A stretch of 64,000 nucleotides of DNA from Dryocola clanedunensis. Its GTDB lineage: Bacteria > Pseudomonadota > Gammaproteobacteria > Enterobacterales > Enterobacteriaceae. Shown here one piece after another: positions 1 through 8,615 of this stretch (positions are counted from its first letter, which is position 1; every line of letters begins with the position of its first letter). The notes under the pieces are model-generated. The model was not told where the DNA came from. It was given only the letters and a program-made list of their open reading frames with translations, and searched no databases. The stretch lies in the NCBI RefSeq assembly GCF_025215155.1, contig NZ_JALHAM010000111.1; one strand, 5' to 3'. The position numbers and the translations under genes were made by a program.

Positions 1-298
1 CTTCACGCTGCGCAGCATGCTCAAAGATGGGCGCAGCGATCAGCTGCTGGCGATGATCAATCCAGGGGTAATGCTCTGGGCGCCACGTGAATATGAAATC
101 TTCCGCCTGTACGAAGAAGGGCAGGCGGAAAGCCTGTTCTGGCATTATTTACAACGAGCACCCGTAGCGGAGTCTTTCCTGTGGCGACGCTGGCTTTACG
201 TTCTTTGGGATGCCGTCGCGCAGCTTGTACAAACGGGCCGCGTAAACCGGCCCGCTTTTGATGCTGCATCGAAGGGATTACTCCCCTGGATTGCCTGA
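1..298 (+). CDS. ycbJ: YcbJ C-terminal part (phosphotransferase-like protein of unknown role)
   Basis: The reading frame is open from base 2 to the stop at 296-298, so only about the last 98 codons are in the window. The residues match my memory of the E. coli YcbJ C-terminus, including the stretch SMLKDGRSDQLLAMINPG and the end LLPWIA. YcbJ is a cytoplasmic protein of the kinase/aminoglycoside-phosphotransferase fold with no assigned substrate, and it lies between kdsB and elyC in E. coli. The same neighbour, elyC, is found here. The gene converges on elyC and the two stop regions overlap by 21 bases (278-298). The first ATG seen, at 17, is internal. Confidence 0.85.
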   Translation, partial: FTLRSMLKDGRSDQLLAMINPGVMLWAPREYEIFRLYEEGQAESLFWHYLQRAPVAESFLWRRWLYVLWDAVAQLVQTGRVNRPAFDAASKGLLPWIA

Positions 299-1054
299 CG
301 ACCCCTTGAGCCATTGCCATGCCCGGCCCAGGGTTTCATAGGCTACCCGGTCGCTATGCATGAGCCATAGCGGGGAGGGCGTGATTTTTTCCCAGGGGTT
401 TAGCGGTGAATCGATAGCGGTCTGGTTAGCAGGCGCAGGCAGAGGATTTAACCCTGCGTGCCTGAAGAAAATCATCGCGCGGGGTAAGTGTGAGGCAGAG
501 GTGACCAGCAAAAACGGCTGTTTGCCAATTTGCCTGGCGACCGCCGCGGCTTCCTCTTCCGTGTCCTTTGGCGTATCCAGAGTAATGATTGCATCGCGAG
601 GCACGCCGAGACTTTCTGCGACCCGTGCACCTGCTTCAGCAGTACTCACGGGGTTAGTCATAGCCGGTGCGCCGGTAAAAATCATTTTGGCCCCAGGGTT
701 CGCCTGCCACAGCCGAATGCCTTCCGTGACGCGCGGCAGGCTATTGCTGATGAGATTGGAGCTTGGTGCCCAGTCTGGATTCCAGGTATAGCCACCGCCC
801 AGCACCACAATGTAATTCACCTGTTCACCGCCTCGCCAGGTAGGGTATTTATCCTCAATGGGTTTTAGCAGGCCATCTGCAACGGGCTGGAGGCTAATTA
901 AGAATAATACCAGCCATCCGGCAGTGAGCAGCGTTTTTCCCGTTTTTTGCCAGCGGGTAAACCAGAGCAATAAAATCGCCACTCCAATCAGCATCAGGAG
1001 TACAGGCAGAGGCAGCAGCAGGCCACCGATAAATTTTTTCAGCATGAAAAGCAT
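278..1054 (-). CDS. elyC: ElyC, envelope biogenesis factor with DUF218 domain
   Basis: This inner-membrane protein is needed in E. coli for normal peptidoglycan assembly at low temperature. It has two hydrophobic N-terminal segments (about residues 10-55 combined) followed by a DUF218 domain with the motif VLGGGYTWNPDW. I chose the ATG at 1052-1054 (start MLFMLKKFIGG) because it gives 259 residues, the E. coli length, and has AAGGA about seven bases upstream. The upstream in-frame ATG at 1090 would add 12 residues without family support. The gene is divergent from cmoM with about 135 bases between starts and convergent with ycbJ. Confidence 0.9.
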   Translation of the reverse strand: MLFMLKKFIGGLLLPLPVLLMLIGVAILLLWFTRWQKTGKTLLTAGWLVLFLISLQPVADGLLKPIEDKYPTWRGGEQVNYIVVLGGGYTWNPDWAPSSNLISNSLPRVTEGIRLWQANPGAKMIFTGAPAMTNPVSTAEAGARVAESLGVPRDAIITLDTPKDTEEEAAAVARQIGKQPFLLVTSASHLPRAMIFFRHAGLNPLPAPANQTAIDSPLNPWEKITPSPLWLMHSDRVAYETLGRAWQWLKGSSGNPGE

Positions 1055-1189
1055 GAATTCTGGGTCCTTTTTTAACCATCCAGGCGGCAAACGCTGCTGA
1101 TATTACACCAGCCAGGTTCATTCTCGTGCAAGCTGTGCCAAAATAGCGGTTTTCTCAGACTGACCCCTAAAGGCCGTGGAGTAGTACCC

Positions 1190-1978
1190 GTGCGTGACCG
1201 CAATTTTGATGACATTGCCGAGAAGTTCTCACGCAACATCTATGGTACGACCAAAGGCCTGCTGCGACAGGCGATTCTCTGGCAGGATCTTGATGCACTG
1301 CTTAACAGTCTGCCTGCGAAACTCCAGGTATTAGATGCGGGTGGTGGCGAAGGACAAACTGCCTGCCGTATGGCTGAACTTGGCCACCACGTTGTGCATT
1401 GCGATGTTTCCTCCGAAATGATTGCCCGCGCGCAGAGCCTGGCCTGCGAAAAAGGTGTGAGCGAGAACATGCATTTTGTACATTCCGCAGCCCAGGACAT
1501 CGGACAACATTTAGAAAGCCAGGTTGATCTGATATTGTTTCATGCGGTGCTGGAATGGGTCGTAGATCCTGAAGCCGTGCTTAAGGCTTTATGGAACTGC
1601 CTTGCACCCGGCGGCGCTTTGTCGCTGATGTTCTACAATGCTAACGGCTTACTGATGCGCAATATGTTCGTGGGCAACTTTGAATACGTGATGCAGGGCA
1701 TGAAGAAGAATAAAAGGAAAACCCTGTCGCCCGACAATCCGCTACAGCCAGAACAGGTATATCACTGGCTGGAGCAAATTGGCTGGCAGATTACCGGGAA
1801 AACCGGGGTGCGGGTGTTCCACGATTACCTGCGCGACAAGCACAAACAACGCGATGGTTTTGACGATTTGCTTGAACTCGAAACGCGATATTGCCGCCAG
1901 GAGCCGTTTATCAGCCTCGGCCGCTATATCCACGTGACTGCAGTCAAGCCGCTTGAGCCAAGGAAAAATTATGAGTGA
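1190..1978 (+). CDS. cmoM: CmoM, tRNA 5-carboxymethoxyuridine methyltransferase
   Basis: CmoM (formerly SmtA) transfers a methyl group from S-adenosylmethionine to cmo5U at tRNA position 34, giving the methyl ester. The Rossmann SAM-binding loop LDAGGGEG is at residues 48-55, and the length of 262 fits the E. coli protein (261). The start is GTG at 1190, giving the family N-terminus MRDRNFDDIAEKFSRN. No ATG lies nearby in frame. Its last eight bases overlap the mukF start (ATG 1971, stop 1976-1978), so translation is probably coupled. It is the first gene of the cmoM-mukFEB operon, the arrangement known from E. coli. Confidence 0.93.
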   Translation: MRDRNFDDIAEKFSRNIYGTTKGLLRQAILWQDLDALLNSLPAKLQVLDAGGGEGQTACRMAELGHHVVHCDVSSEMIARAQSLACEKGVSENMHFVHSAAQDIGQHLESQVDLILFHAVLEWVVDPEAVLKALWNCLAPGGALSLMFYNANGLLMRNMFVGNFEYVMQGMKKNKRKTLSPDNPLQPEQVYHWLEQIGWQITGKTGVRVFHDYLRDKHKQRDGFDDLLELETRYCRQEPFISLGRYIHVTAVKPLEPRKNYE

Positions 1979-3293
1979 TGTTTCCCAGACAGTGCCGGAG
2001 CTGGTTGCCTGGGCCAGGAAAAATGATTTCTCAATCTCGTTGCCGACAGAACGCCTGACGTTTCTGCTGGCGGTCGCCACGCTTAACGGCGAAAGGCTTG
2101 ACGGCGAGTTAAGTGAAGGGGAGCTGGTGGATGCCTTCCGCCACGTGAGCGACGGTTTTGAGCAAACGACCGAAACCATCAGCGTTCGCGCAAACAACGC
2201 CATCAATGACATGGTGCGCCAGCGTTTGCTCAACCGCTTTACCAGTGAAATCCACGAAGGGAACTCGATCTACCGCCTCACGCCGCTGGGGATTGGTATC
2301 ACCGACTACTACATTCGTCAGCGTGAGTTTTCAACGCTGCGTCTCTCCATGCAGCTTTCAATCGTTGCAGGCGAACTCAAACGTGCCGCAGATGCCGCCG
2401 ATGAAAACGGCGATGAGTTCCACTGGCACCGTAACGTCTTTGCCCCGCTGAAATACTCCGTGGCGGAGATTTTCGACAGTATCGACCTGACCCAGCGCAT
2501 CATGGATGAGCAGCAACAGCAGGTAAAAGATGATATCGCCCAGCTGCTGAACAAAGACTGGCGGGCGGCGATTTCCAGCTGTGAACTGCTGCTGTCCGAA
2601 ACGTCGGGCACACTGCGCGAATTACAGGACACGCTCGAAGCAGCCGGGGACAAACTACAGGCGAACTTACTGCGTATCCAGGACTCTACAATGGGGCGCG
2701 ACGACCTGCATTTTGTCGATCGCCTCGTCTTTGATCTGCAAAGTAAACTCGACAGGATCACCAGCTGGGGTCAGCAGGCCATCGACCTGTGGATCGGTTA
2801 CGACCGCCACGTGCATAAATTTATTCGTACCGCCATCGACATGGATAAAAACCGCGTTTTTGCTCAGCGCTTACGTGTTTCGGTACAGAATTATTTCGAT
2901 GCGCCGTGGGCATTGACCCACGCCAGCGCGGATCGCCTTCTGGATATGCGTGATGAAGAGATGGCGCTTCGCGATGAAGAAGTTACCGGCGAGCTGCCTA
3001 CCGATCTGGAGTTCGAAGAGTTCAATGAAATCCGCGAGCAGCTGGCAGCCCTGATTGAAGCGGCACTGCAGGTCTACAAAACCAGACAGGTGCCGCTGGA
3101 TTTAGGCGTAGTGATGCGGGACTATCTCACCCAATATCCGCGCGCGCGCCATTTTGACGTGGCACGAATCGTGGTCGACCAGGCGGTACGCCTTGGTGTG
3201 GCTGAAGCAGACTTTACCGGCTTGCCGCCAGAGTGGCAGGCAATTAACGATTACGGAGCCAAGGTACAGGCGCATGTCATCAACAAATATTGA
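1971..3293 (+). CDS. mukF: MukF, kleisin subunit of the MukBEF condensin
   Basis: MukF bridges the two MukB heads and recruits MukE. Together they form the SMC-like complex that folds and segregates the chromosome. The ATG at 1971 starts MSDVSQTVPELVAWARK and gives 440 residues, exactly the E. coli length, and AAGGA lies eight bases upstream. An in-frame ATG at 1953 would add six residues and lie inside cmoM. The N-terminal winged-helix region, the middle helical part with LELLSETSGTLRELQD-like heptads and the C-terminal winged-helix region are collinear with the E. coli protein. The 3' end overlaps mukE by 20 bases. Confidence 0.96.
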   Translation: MSDVSQTVPELVAWARKNDFSISLPTERLTFLLAVATLNGERLDGELSEGELVDAFRHVSDGFEQTTETISVRANNAINDMVRQRLLNRFTSEIHEGNSIYRLTPLGIGITDYYIRQREFSTLRLSMQLSIVAGELKRAADAADENGDEFHWHRNVFAPLKYSVAEIFDSIDLTQRIMDEQQQQVKDDIAQLLNKDWRAAISSCELLLSETSGTLRELQDTLEAAGDKLQANLLRIQDSTMGRDDLHFVDRLVFDLQSKLDRITSWGQQAIDLWIGYDRHVHKFIRTAIDMDKNRVFAQRLRVSVQNYFDAPWALTHASADRLLDMRDEEMALRDEEVTGELPTDLEFEEFNEIREQLAALIEAALQVYKTRQVPLDLGVVMRDYLTQYPRARHFDVARIVVDQAVRLGVAEADFTGLPPEWQAINDYGAKVQAHVINKY

Positions 3294-3990
3294 AAAAGTG
3301 ATGCCGGTTAAACTGGCACAGGCGTTGGCAAATCCGTTATTCCCGGCGCTCGATAGCCAGCTGCGTGCCGGACGGCACGTCGGCCTCGACGAGCTGGATA
3401 ATCATGCCTTTTTAATGGATTTCCAGGACTACCTGGAAGAGTTCTACGCCCGTTATAACGTGGAGCTGATCCGTGCCCCGGAAGGTTTCTTCTATCTACG
3501 CCCGCGTTCCACAACGCTGATTCCGCGTTCGGTTTTATCCGAGCTGGATATGATGGTCGGCAAAATTCTTTGCTACCTCTACCTGAGTCCGGAACGTCTG
3601 GCAAACGAGGGGATTTTCACCCAGCAGGAGCTGTACGACGAGCTGCTGACGCTGGCGGATGAAAGCAAACTGCTCAAGCTGGTTAACAACCGTTCGACCG
3701 GCTCAGATCTTGATCGCCAAAAGTTACAGGAAAAGATGCGCGCCTCGCTGACGCGTCTGCGCCGTCTTGGGATGATCTGGTTTATGGGTCACGACAGCAG
3801 CAAATTCCGTATTACCGAATCGGTATTCCGCTTTGGTGCCGATGTCCGCACCGGCGACGACCCACGAGAGGCGCAGCTGCGCATGATCCGCGACGGTGAA
3901 GCGATGCCTGTTGAAAGCCGCTTACAGCTCAACGATGAAACCGATGAGCCACAGATAATCCAGGACAACGCGGAGGATGAACAGGAATGA
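3274..3990 (+). CDS. mukE: MukE, KITE subunit of the MukBEF condensin
   Basis: MukE is a tandem winged-helix dimer that binds MukF and modulates the MukB ATPase. I start it at the ATG at 3274 (MSSTNIEKVMPVKLAQALA), giving 238 residues, close to the E. coli protein (234). The longer open frame back to 3154 is only mukF read in another frame. The core with FFYLRPRSTTLIPRSVLSEL and LLKLVNNRSTGSDLDRQKL is almost identical to E. coli. The acidic C-terminal tail is typical. The gene is nested between mukF (20-base overlap) and mukB (ATGA overlap at 3987-3990), which supports coupled translation. Confidence 0.96.
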   Translation: MSSTNIEKVMPVKLAQALANPLFPALDSQLRAGRHVGLDELDNHAFLMDFQDYLEEFYARYNVELIRAPEGFFYLRPRSTTLIPRSVLSELDMMVGKILCYLYLSPERLANEGIFTQQELYDELLTLADESKLLKLVNNRSTGSDLDRQKLQEKMRASLTRLRRLGMIWFMGHDSSKFRITESVFRFGADVRTGDDPREAQLRMIRDGEAMPVESRLQLNDETDEPQIIQDNAEDEQE

Positions 3991-6900
3991 TTGATCGCGG
4001 AAAATTTCGCTCACTGACGCTAATAAACTGGAACGGTTTCTTTGCGCGCACGTTTGACTTAGATGAATTGGTCACCACGCTTTCGGGCGGTAACGGGGCC
4101 GGTAAATCCACGACCATGGCTGCCTTTGTTACCGCGCTGATTCCGGATTTAACGCTGCTGCACTTCCGTAATACTACCGAAGCGGGGGCTACATCTGGCT
4201 CCCGTGACAAAGGCCTGCACGGTAAGTTAAAGGCAGGGGTTTGTTACTCAACGCTGGATGTCATCAACTCCCGTGGCGAGCGAGTGCTTGTCGGCGTTCG
4301 CCTGCAACAGGTTGCCGGGCGCGACCGTAAAGTTGATATCAAGCCGTTTGCCATTCAGGGGCTGCCGGATTCTCTACAACCCACTGAATTATTGACAGAA
4401 ACTATCAACGAGCGTCAGGCCAGAGTGTTAAGCCTGCCGGAGCTGAAAGACAAAGTGGAAGCCATCGAAGGCGTCCAGTTTAAGCAGTTTAACTCCATTA
4501 CCGACTACCACTCGCTAATGTTCGATCTGGGTATTGTTGCGCGCCGCCTGCGCAGCGCTTCGGACCGTAGCAAATTCTATCGTCTGATCGAAGCCTCGCT
4601 GTACGGCGGGATCTCCAGCGCGATTACCCGTTCTCTGCGCGATTACCTGCTGCCGGAAAACAGCGGCGTGCGTAAGGCGTTCCAGGATATGGAAGCCGCG
4701 CTGCGTGAGAACCGTATGACGCTGGAAGCGATTCGCGTCACTCAGTCTGACCGCGATCTGTTTAAGCATCTGATTTCCGAAGCCACAAACTATGTGGCAG
4801 CGGACTATATGCGTCACGCCAATGAACGCCGTATCCATCTGGATAAAGCCCTTGAATACCGTCGCGACCTGCTGGTCAGCCGTCAACAGCTGAGCGCCGA
4901 GCAGTACAAACACGTCGACATGGCTCGTGAACTTGGCGAACACAGCGGTGCGGAAGGGGATCTGGAAACGGACTACCAGGCCGCCAGCGACCACCTGAAC
5001 CTGGTGCAGACCGCTATCCGCCAGCAGGAAAAAATTGAACGCTACGAGACCGATCTCGAAGAGCTGCAAATGCGCCTCGAAGAGCAAAACGAGATCGTTG
5101 CGGAGGCTCACGAGCAGCAGGAAGATAACGAAGCCCGTGCCGAAGCCGCCGAACTGGAAGTGGATGAGCTGAAAAGCCAGCTTGCGGACTACCAGCAGGC
5201 GCTGGACGTGCAGCAGACCCGCGCTATTCAGTATCAGCAGGCGCTGCAGGCGTTAGAACGCGCCCGTGCCGTTTGCCATTTGCCTGACCTGACCGCAGAC
5301 AGCGCCGACGAGTGGCTGGATACCTTCCAGGCAAAAGAGCAGGAAGCGACGGAAAAACTGCTGACGCTTGAACAAAAAATGAGCGTGGCACAGACGGCAC
5401 ACAGCCAGTTTGAACATGCTTATCAATTAGTGACGGCTATCAGCGGCCCGGTCAGCCGCAGTGAAGCCTGGAATGCGGCCCGTGAATTACTTCGCGATAG
5501 CAACAACCAGCGACACCTGACTGAACAGGTTCAGCCGCTGCGCATGCGCCTGAACGAGCTTGAACAGCGCCTGCGCGAGCAGCAGGAGGCCGAGCGTCTG
5601 CTGGCTGATTTCTGCAAACGTCAGGGCAAACAGTTTGACCCGGAAGATCTCGAAGCTTTCCATGACGAGCTGGAAGAGCGCATTGCCACGCTGCAACAGA
5701 GCGTTTCTGACGCCAGCGAAGAGCGTGTCTCTCTGCGCCAGGAGCAGGAGCAAATTCAGGCGCGTATTAAACGCCTGAGCCAGCGTGCGCCAATCTGGCT
5801 TGCCGCCCAGACCAGCCTTAACCAGCTTTGTGAACAAAGTAACGAAGAGTTCGAAAGCAGCCAGCACGTCACTGAATACATGCAGCAGCTGCTGGAGCGC
5901 GAACGCGACGTGACGGTTGAGCGTGACGAAGTGGGGGCGCGTAAGAAAGCAATTGATGAAGAGATAGAGCGCCTTAGCCAGCCGGGCGGTGCCGAAGACC
6001 CACGTCTGAATGCGTTAGCCGAGCGTTTTGGCGGCGTGCTGTTGTCAGAAATTTATGACGATATCAGTCTCGACGATGCTCCGTACTTCTCCGCACTTTA
6101 CGGCCCGTCCCGCCACGCCATCGTGGTGCCTGACTTATCGTTGGTTCGTGAGCAGCTTGAAAGCCTTGAAGACTGCCCGGAAGATCTTTATCTGATTGAA
6201 GGGGACCCGGCTTCCTTCGATGACAGTGTCTTTACCGTCGAAGAGATGGACGCTGCGGTGCTGGTGAAAACCGCCGAGCGCCAGTGGCGTTATTCCCGCC
6301 TGCCGGAGCTGCCGCTGTTTGGTCGCGCGGCGCGTGAAAACCGCCTTGAAAAATTGCATGCCGAACGTGAAACGCTGGCAGAACGTTTTGCCACGCTTTC
6401 GTTTGATGTGCAGAAATCTCAGCGTTTACATCAGTCATTCAGCCGCTTTATCGGCCAGCACCTGGGCGTGGCATTTGACGAAGATCCGGAAGAGGAAATT
6501 CGTCAGCTCAACACCCGCCGCGGTGAAATCGAACGTGCCATCAGCAGTCATGAAAATGACAACCAGCAGCAGCGTCAGCAGTTCGATCAGGCCAAAGAGG
6601 GCGTGGCCCAGCTTAACCGCCTGCTGCCGCGCATCAGTTTGCTGAGCGACGAAACGCTGGCAGACCGCTGCGATGAAATTCGCGAGCGCCTGATGGAAGC
6701 CGAGGAGGCCGCACGCTTTATCCATCAGCACGGCAATCAGCTGGCAAAACTGGAGGCCGTTGCCTCGGTGCTGCAAAGTGACCCGGAGCAGTTCGAACAG
6801 TTAAAAGAAGATTATCAGTACGCGCAGCAGATCCAACGCGATGCACGTCAGCAGGCCTTCGCCTTAACGGAAGTGGTGCAACGTCGTGCGCACTTTGGCT

Positions 6901-8435
6901 ATTCAGATTCCGCCGCAATGCTGGACGGCAACAGCGATTTGAACGAGAAACTGCGTGCGCGACTGGCGCAGGCTGAGTCAGAGCGTACGCGTTCCCGTGA
7001 AGCGCTGCGCAGCCACGCTCAGCAGCTCAGCCAGTTCAGCCAGCTGATGGCCTCGCTGAAAAGCTCCTTTGATACCAAGAAAGAGCTGCTCAACGATCTG
7101 CACAAAGAATTGCAGGATATCGGTGTTCGTGCGGATCTCGGCGCGGAAGAGCGTGCTCGAGCTCGTCGTGACGAACTTCATACCGCGCTTAGCAACAACC
7201 GTTCTCGCCGCAACCAGCTTGAAAAAGCGCTGACCTATTGCGAAGCGGAGATGGACAACCTGACCCGCAAGCTTAAACGTCAGGAGCGTGACTACGTCGA
7301 AATGCGCGAGCAGGTGGTCACCGCGAAGGCAGGCTGGTGTGCGGTAATGCGTATGGTGAAAGACAATGGTGTCGAGCGCCGTCTGCACCGTCGTGAGCTG
7401 GCCTATCAGACGGGTGACGAGCTTCGTTCCATGTCGGATAAGGCACTGGGTGCGCTGCGTCTGGCGGTGGCGGATAACGAACACCTGCGCGACGTACTGC
7501 GCATGTCGGAAGATCCAAAACGGCCAGAGCGTAAAATTCAGTTCTTCGTTGCGGTTTACCAGCACTTACGCGAACGTATTCGCCAGGACATCATCCGAAC
7601 CGATGACCCGGTTGAAGCCATCGAACAAATGGAAATCGAGCTAGGCCGCCTGACGGAAGAGCTGACCTCTCGCGAACAGAAGCTGGCTATCAGCTCACGC
7701 AGCGTAGCGAACATCATTCGCAAAACCATTCAGCGCGAGCAAAACCGTATCCGTATGCTGAACCAGGGGCTGCAAAGCGTCTCCTTCGGCCAGGTAAACA
7801 GCGTGCGTCTGAACGTGAACGTACGTGAAACCCATGCCACCTTGCTGAACGTATTGTCCGAACAGCACGAAGCTCACCAGGATCTGTTTAACAGCAACCG
7901 TCTGAGCTTCTCCGAGGCGCTGGCAAAGCTATATCAGCGTCTGAACCCGCAGATCGACATGGGCCAGCGCACGCCGCAGACCATCGGTGAAGAGCTGCTG
8001 GACTACCGCAATTATCTTGAGATGGAAGTGGAAGTTAACCGTGGAACGGACGGCTGGCTGCGTGCGGAAAGTGGCGCGCTGTCAACGGGCGAAGCGATCG
8101 GTACCGGTATGTCGATTCTGGTCATGGTTGTGCAGAGCTGGGAAGAGGAGTCGCGCCGCCTGCGCGGTAAAGACATCTCTCCTTGCCGCCTGCTGTTCCT
8201 TGATGAAGCGGCTCGTCTGGATGCCAAGTCAATTGCCACGCTCTTTGAGCTGTGCGAGCGCCTTGAAATGCAATTAATTATTGCTGCGCCAGAGAACATC
8301 AGCCCGGAAAAAGGCACCACCTATAAACTGGTTCGCAAAGTGTTTAACAATCATGAGCACGTTCATGTTGTTGGTCTGCGAGGTTTTGCGCCTCCGCTAC
8401 CTGAACCGGTGGCGGGAGAGGCGGAAGCTTCATAG
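3987..8435 (+). CDS. mukB: MukB, SMC-like ATPase of the MukBEF condensin
   Basis: This 1482-residue chromosome-partition ATPase (E. coli 1486) has the expected layout. The N-terminal head carries the Walker A motif GGNGAGKST at 34-42. Long coiled coils rich in Glu, Gln and Arg flank a hinge near 650-790. The C-terminal head carries the ABC signature LSTGEAIGTG from residue 1365 and the Walker B segment LLFLDEAARLD with D1406 and E1407. Both ATPase halves are intact. The ATG at 3987 overlaps the mukE stop in an ATGA junction. A UUCG-capped terminator follows 26 bases after the stop, closing the operon. Confidence 0.97.
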   Translation: MIDRGKFRSLTLINWNGFFARTFDLDELVTTLSGGNGAGKSTTMAAFVTALIPDLTLLHFRNTTEAGATSGSRDKGLHGKLKAGVCYSTLDVINSRGERVLVGVRLQQVAGRDRKVDIKPFAIQGLPDSLQPTELLTETINERQARVLSLPELKDKVEAIEGVQFKQFNSITDYHSLMFDLGIVARRLRSASDRSKFYRLIEASLYGGISSAITRSLRDYLLPENSGVRKAFQDMEAALRENRMTLEAIRVTQSDRDLFKHLISEATNYVAADYMRHANERRIHLDKALEYRRDLLVSRQQLSAEQYKHVDMARELGEHSGAEGDLETDYQAASDHLNLVQTAIRQQEKIERYETDLEELQMRLEEQNEIVAEAHEQQEDNEARAEAAELEVDELKSQLADYQQALDVQQTRAIQYQQALQALERARAVCHLPDLTADSADEWLDTFQAKEQEATEKLLTLEQKMSVAQTAHSQFEHAYQLVTAISGPVSRSEAWNAARELLRDSNNQRHLTEQVQPLRMRLNELEQRLREQQEAERLLADFCKRQGKQFDPEDLEAFHDELEERIATLQQSVSDASEERVSLRQEQEQIQARIKRLSQRAPIWLAAQTSLNQLCEQSNEEFESSQHVTEYMQQLLERERDVTVERDEVGARKKAIDEEIERLSQPGGAEDPRLNALAERFGGVLLSEIYDDISLDDAPYFSALYGPSRHAIVVPDLSLVREQLESLEDCPEDLYLIEGDPASFDDSVFTVEEMDAAVLVKTAERQWRYSRLPELPLFGRAARENRLEKLHAERETLAERFATLSFDVQKSQRLHQSFSRFIGQHLGVAFDEDPEEEIRQLNTRRGEIERAISSHENDNQQQRQQFDQAKEGVAQLNRLLPRISLLSDETLADRCDEIRERLMEAEEAARFIHQHGNQLAKLEAVASVLQSDPEQFEQLKEDYQYAQQIQRDARQQAFALTEVVQRRAHFGYSDSAAMLDGNSDLNEKLRARLAQAESERTRSREALRSHAQQLSQFSQLMASLKSSFDTKKELLNDLHKELQDIGVRADLGAEERARARRDELHTALSNNRSRRNQLEKALTYCEAEMDNLTRKLKRQERDYVEMREQVVTAKAGWCAVMRMVKDNGVERRLHRRELAYQTGDELRSMSDKALGALRLAVADNEHLRDVLRMSEDPKRPERKIQFFVAVYQHLRERIRQDIIRTDDPVEAIEQMEIELGRLTEELTSREQKLAISSRSVANIIRKTIQREQNRIRMLNQGLQSVSFGQVNSVRLNVNVRETHATLLNVLSEQHEAHQDLFNSNRLSFSEALAKLYQRLNPQIDMGQRTPQTIGEELLDYRNYLEMEVEVNRGTDGWLRAESGALSTGEAIGTGMSILVMVVQSWEEESRRLRGKDISPCRLLFLDEAARLDAKSIATLFELCERLEMQLIIAAPENISPEKGTTYKLVRKVFNNHEHVHVVGLRGFAPPLPEPVAGEAEAS

Positions 8436-8460
8436 TAAGCCAAAATTTGCACAGTCAATA

Positions 8461-8484
8461 AAGCGGACTTCGGTCCGCTTTTTT
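8461..8484 (+). terminator. Terminator of the cmoM-mukFEB operon
   Basis: The arms AAGCGGAC and GTCCGCTT enclose a TTCG tetraloop and run into six T residues. This is a textbook intrinsic terminator 26 bases after the mukB stop. Confidence 0.93.
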
Positions 8485-8615
8485 GATCTCTGCATTATCT
8501 TAATCTTTAATTTTCTTTACATTTATACGGGCAATTGAGTATCACTGTTTATATACTGAGAGAAGAACCAGGCGAAACGCCGGTTATGATAAAACAGTAA
8601 AACAGGGGGCAAGGG

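Noticed and set aside
6978..7565. Open minus-strand frame of 195 codons inside mukB
   Set aside because: It is a shadow of the coiled-coil part of mukB. No ribosome site or homology is apparent.
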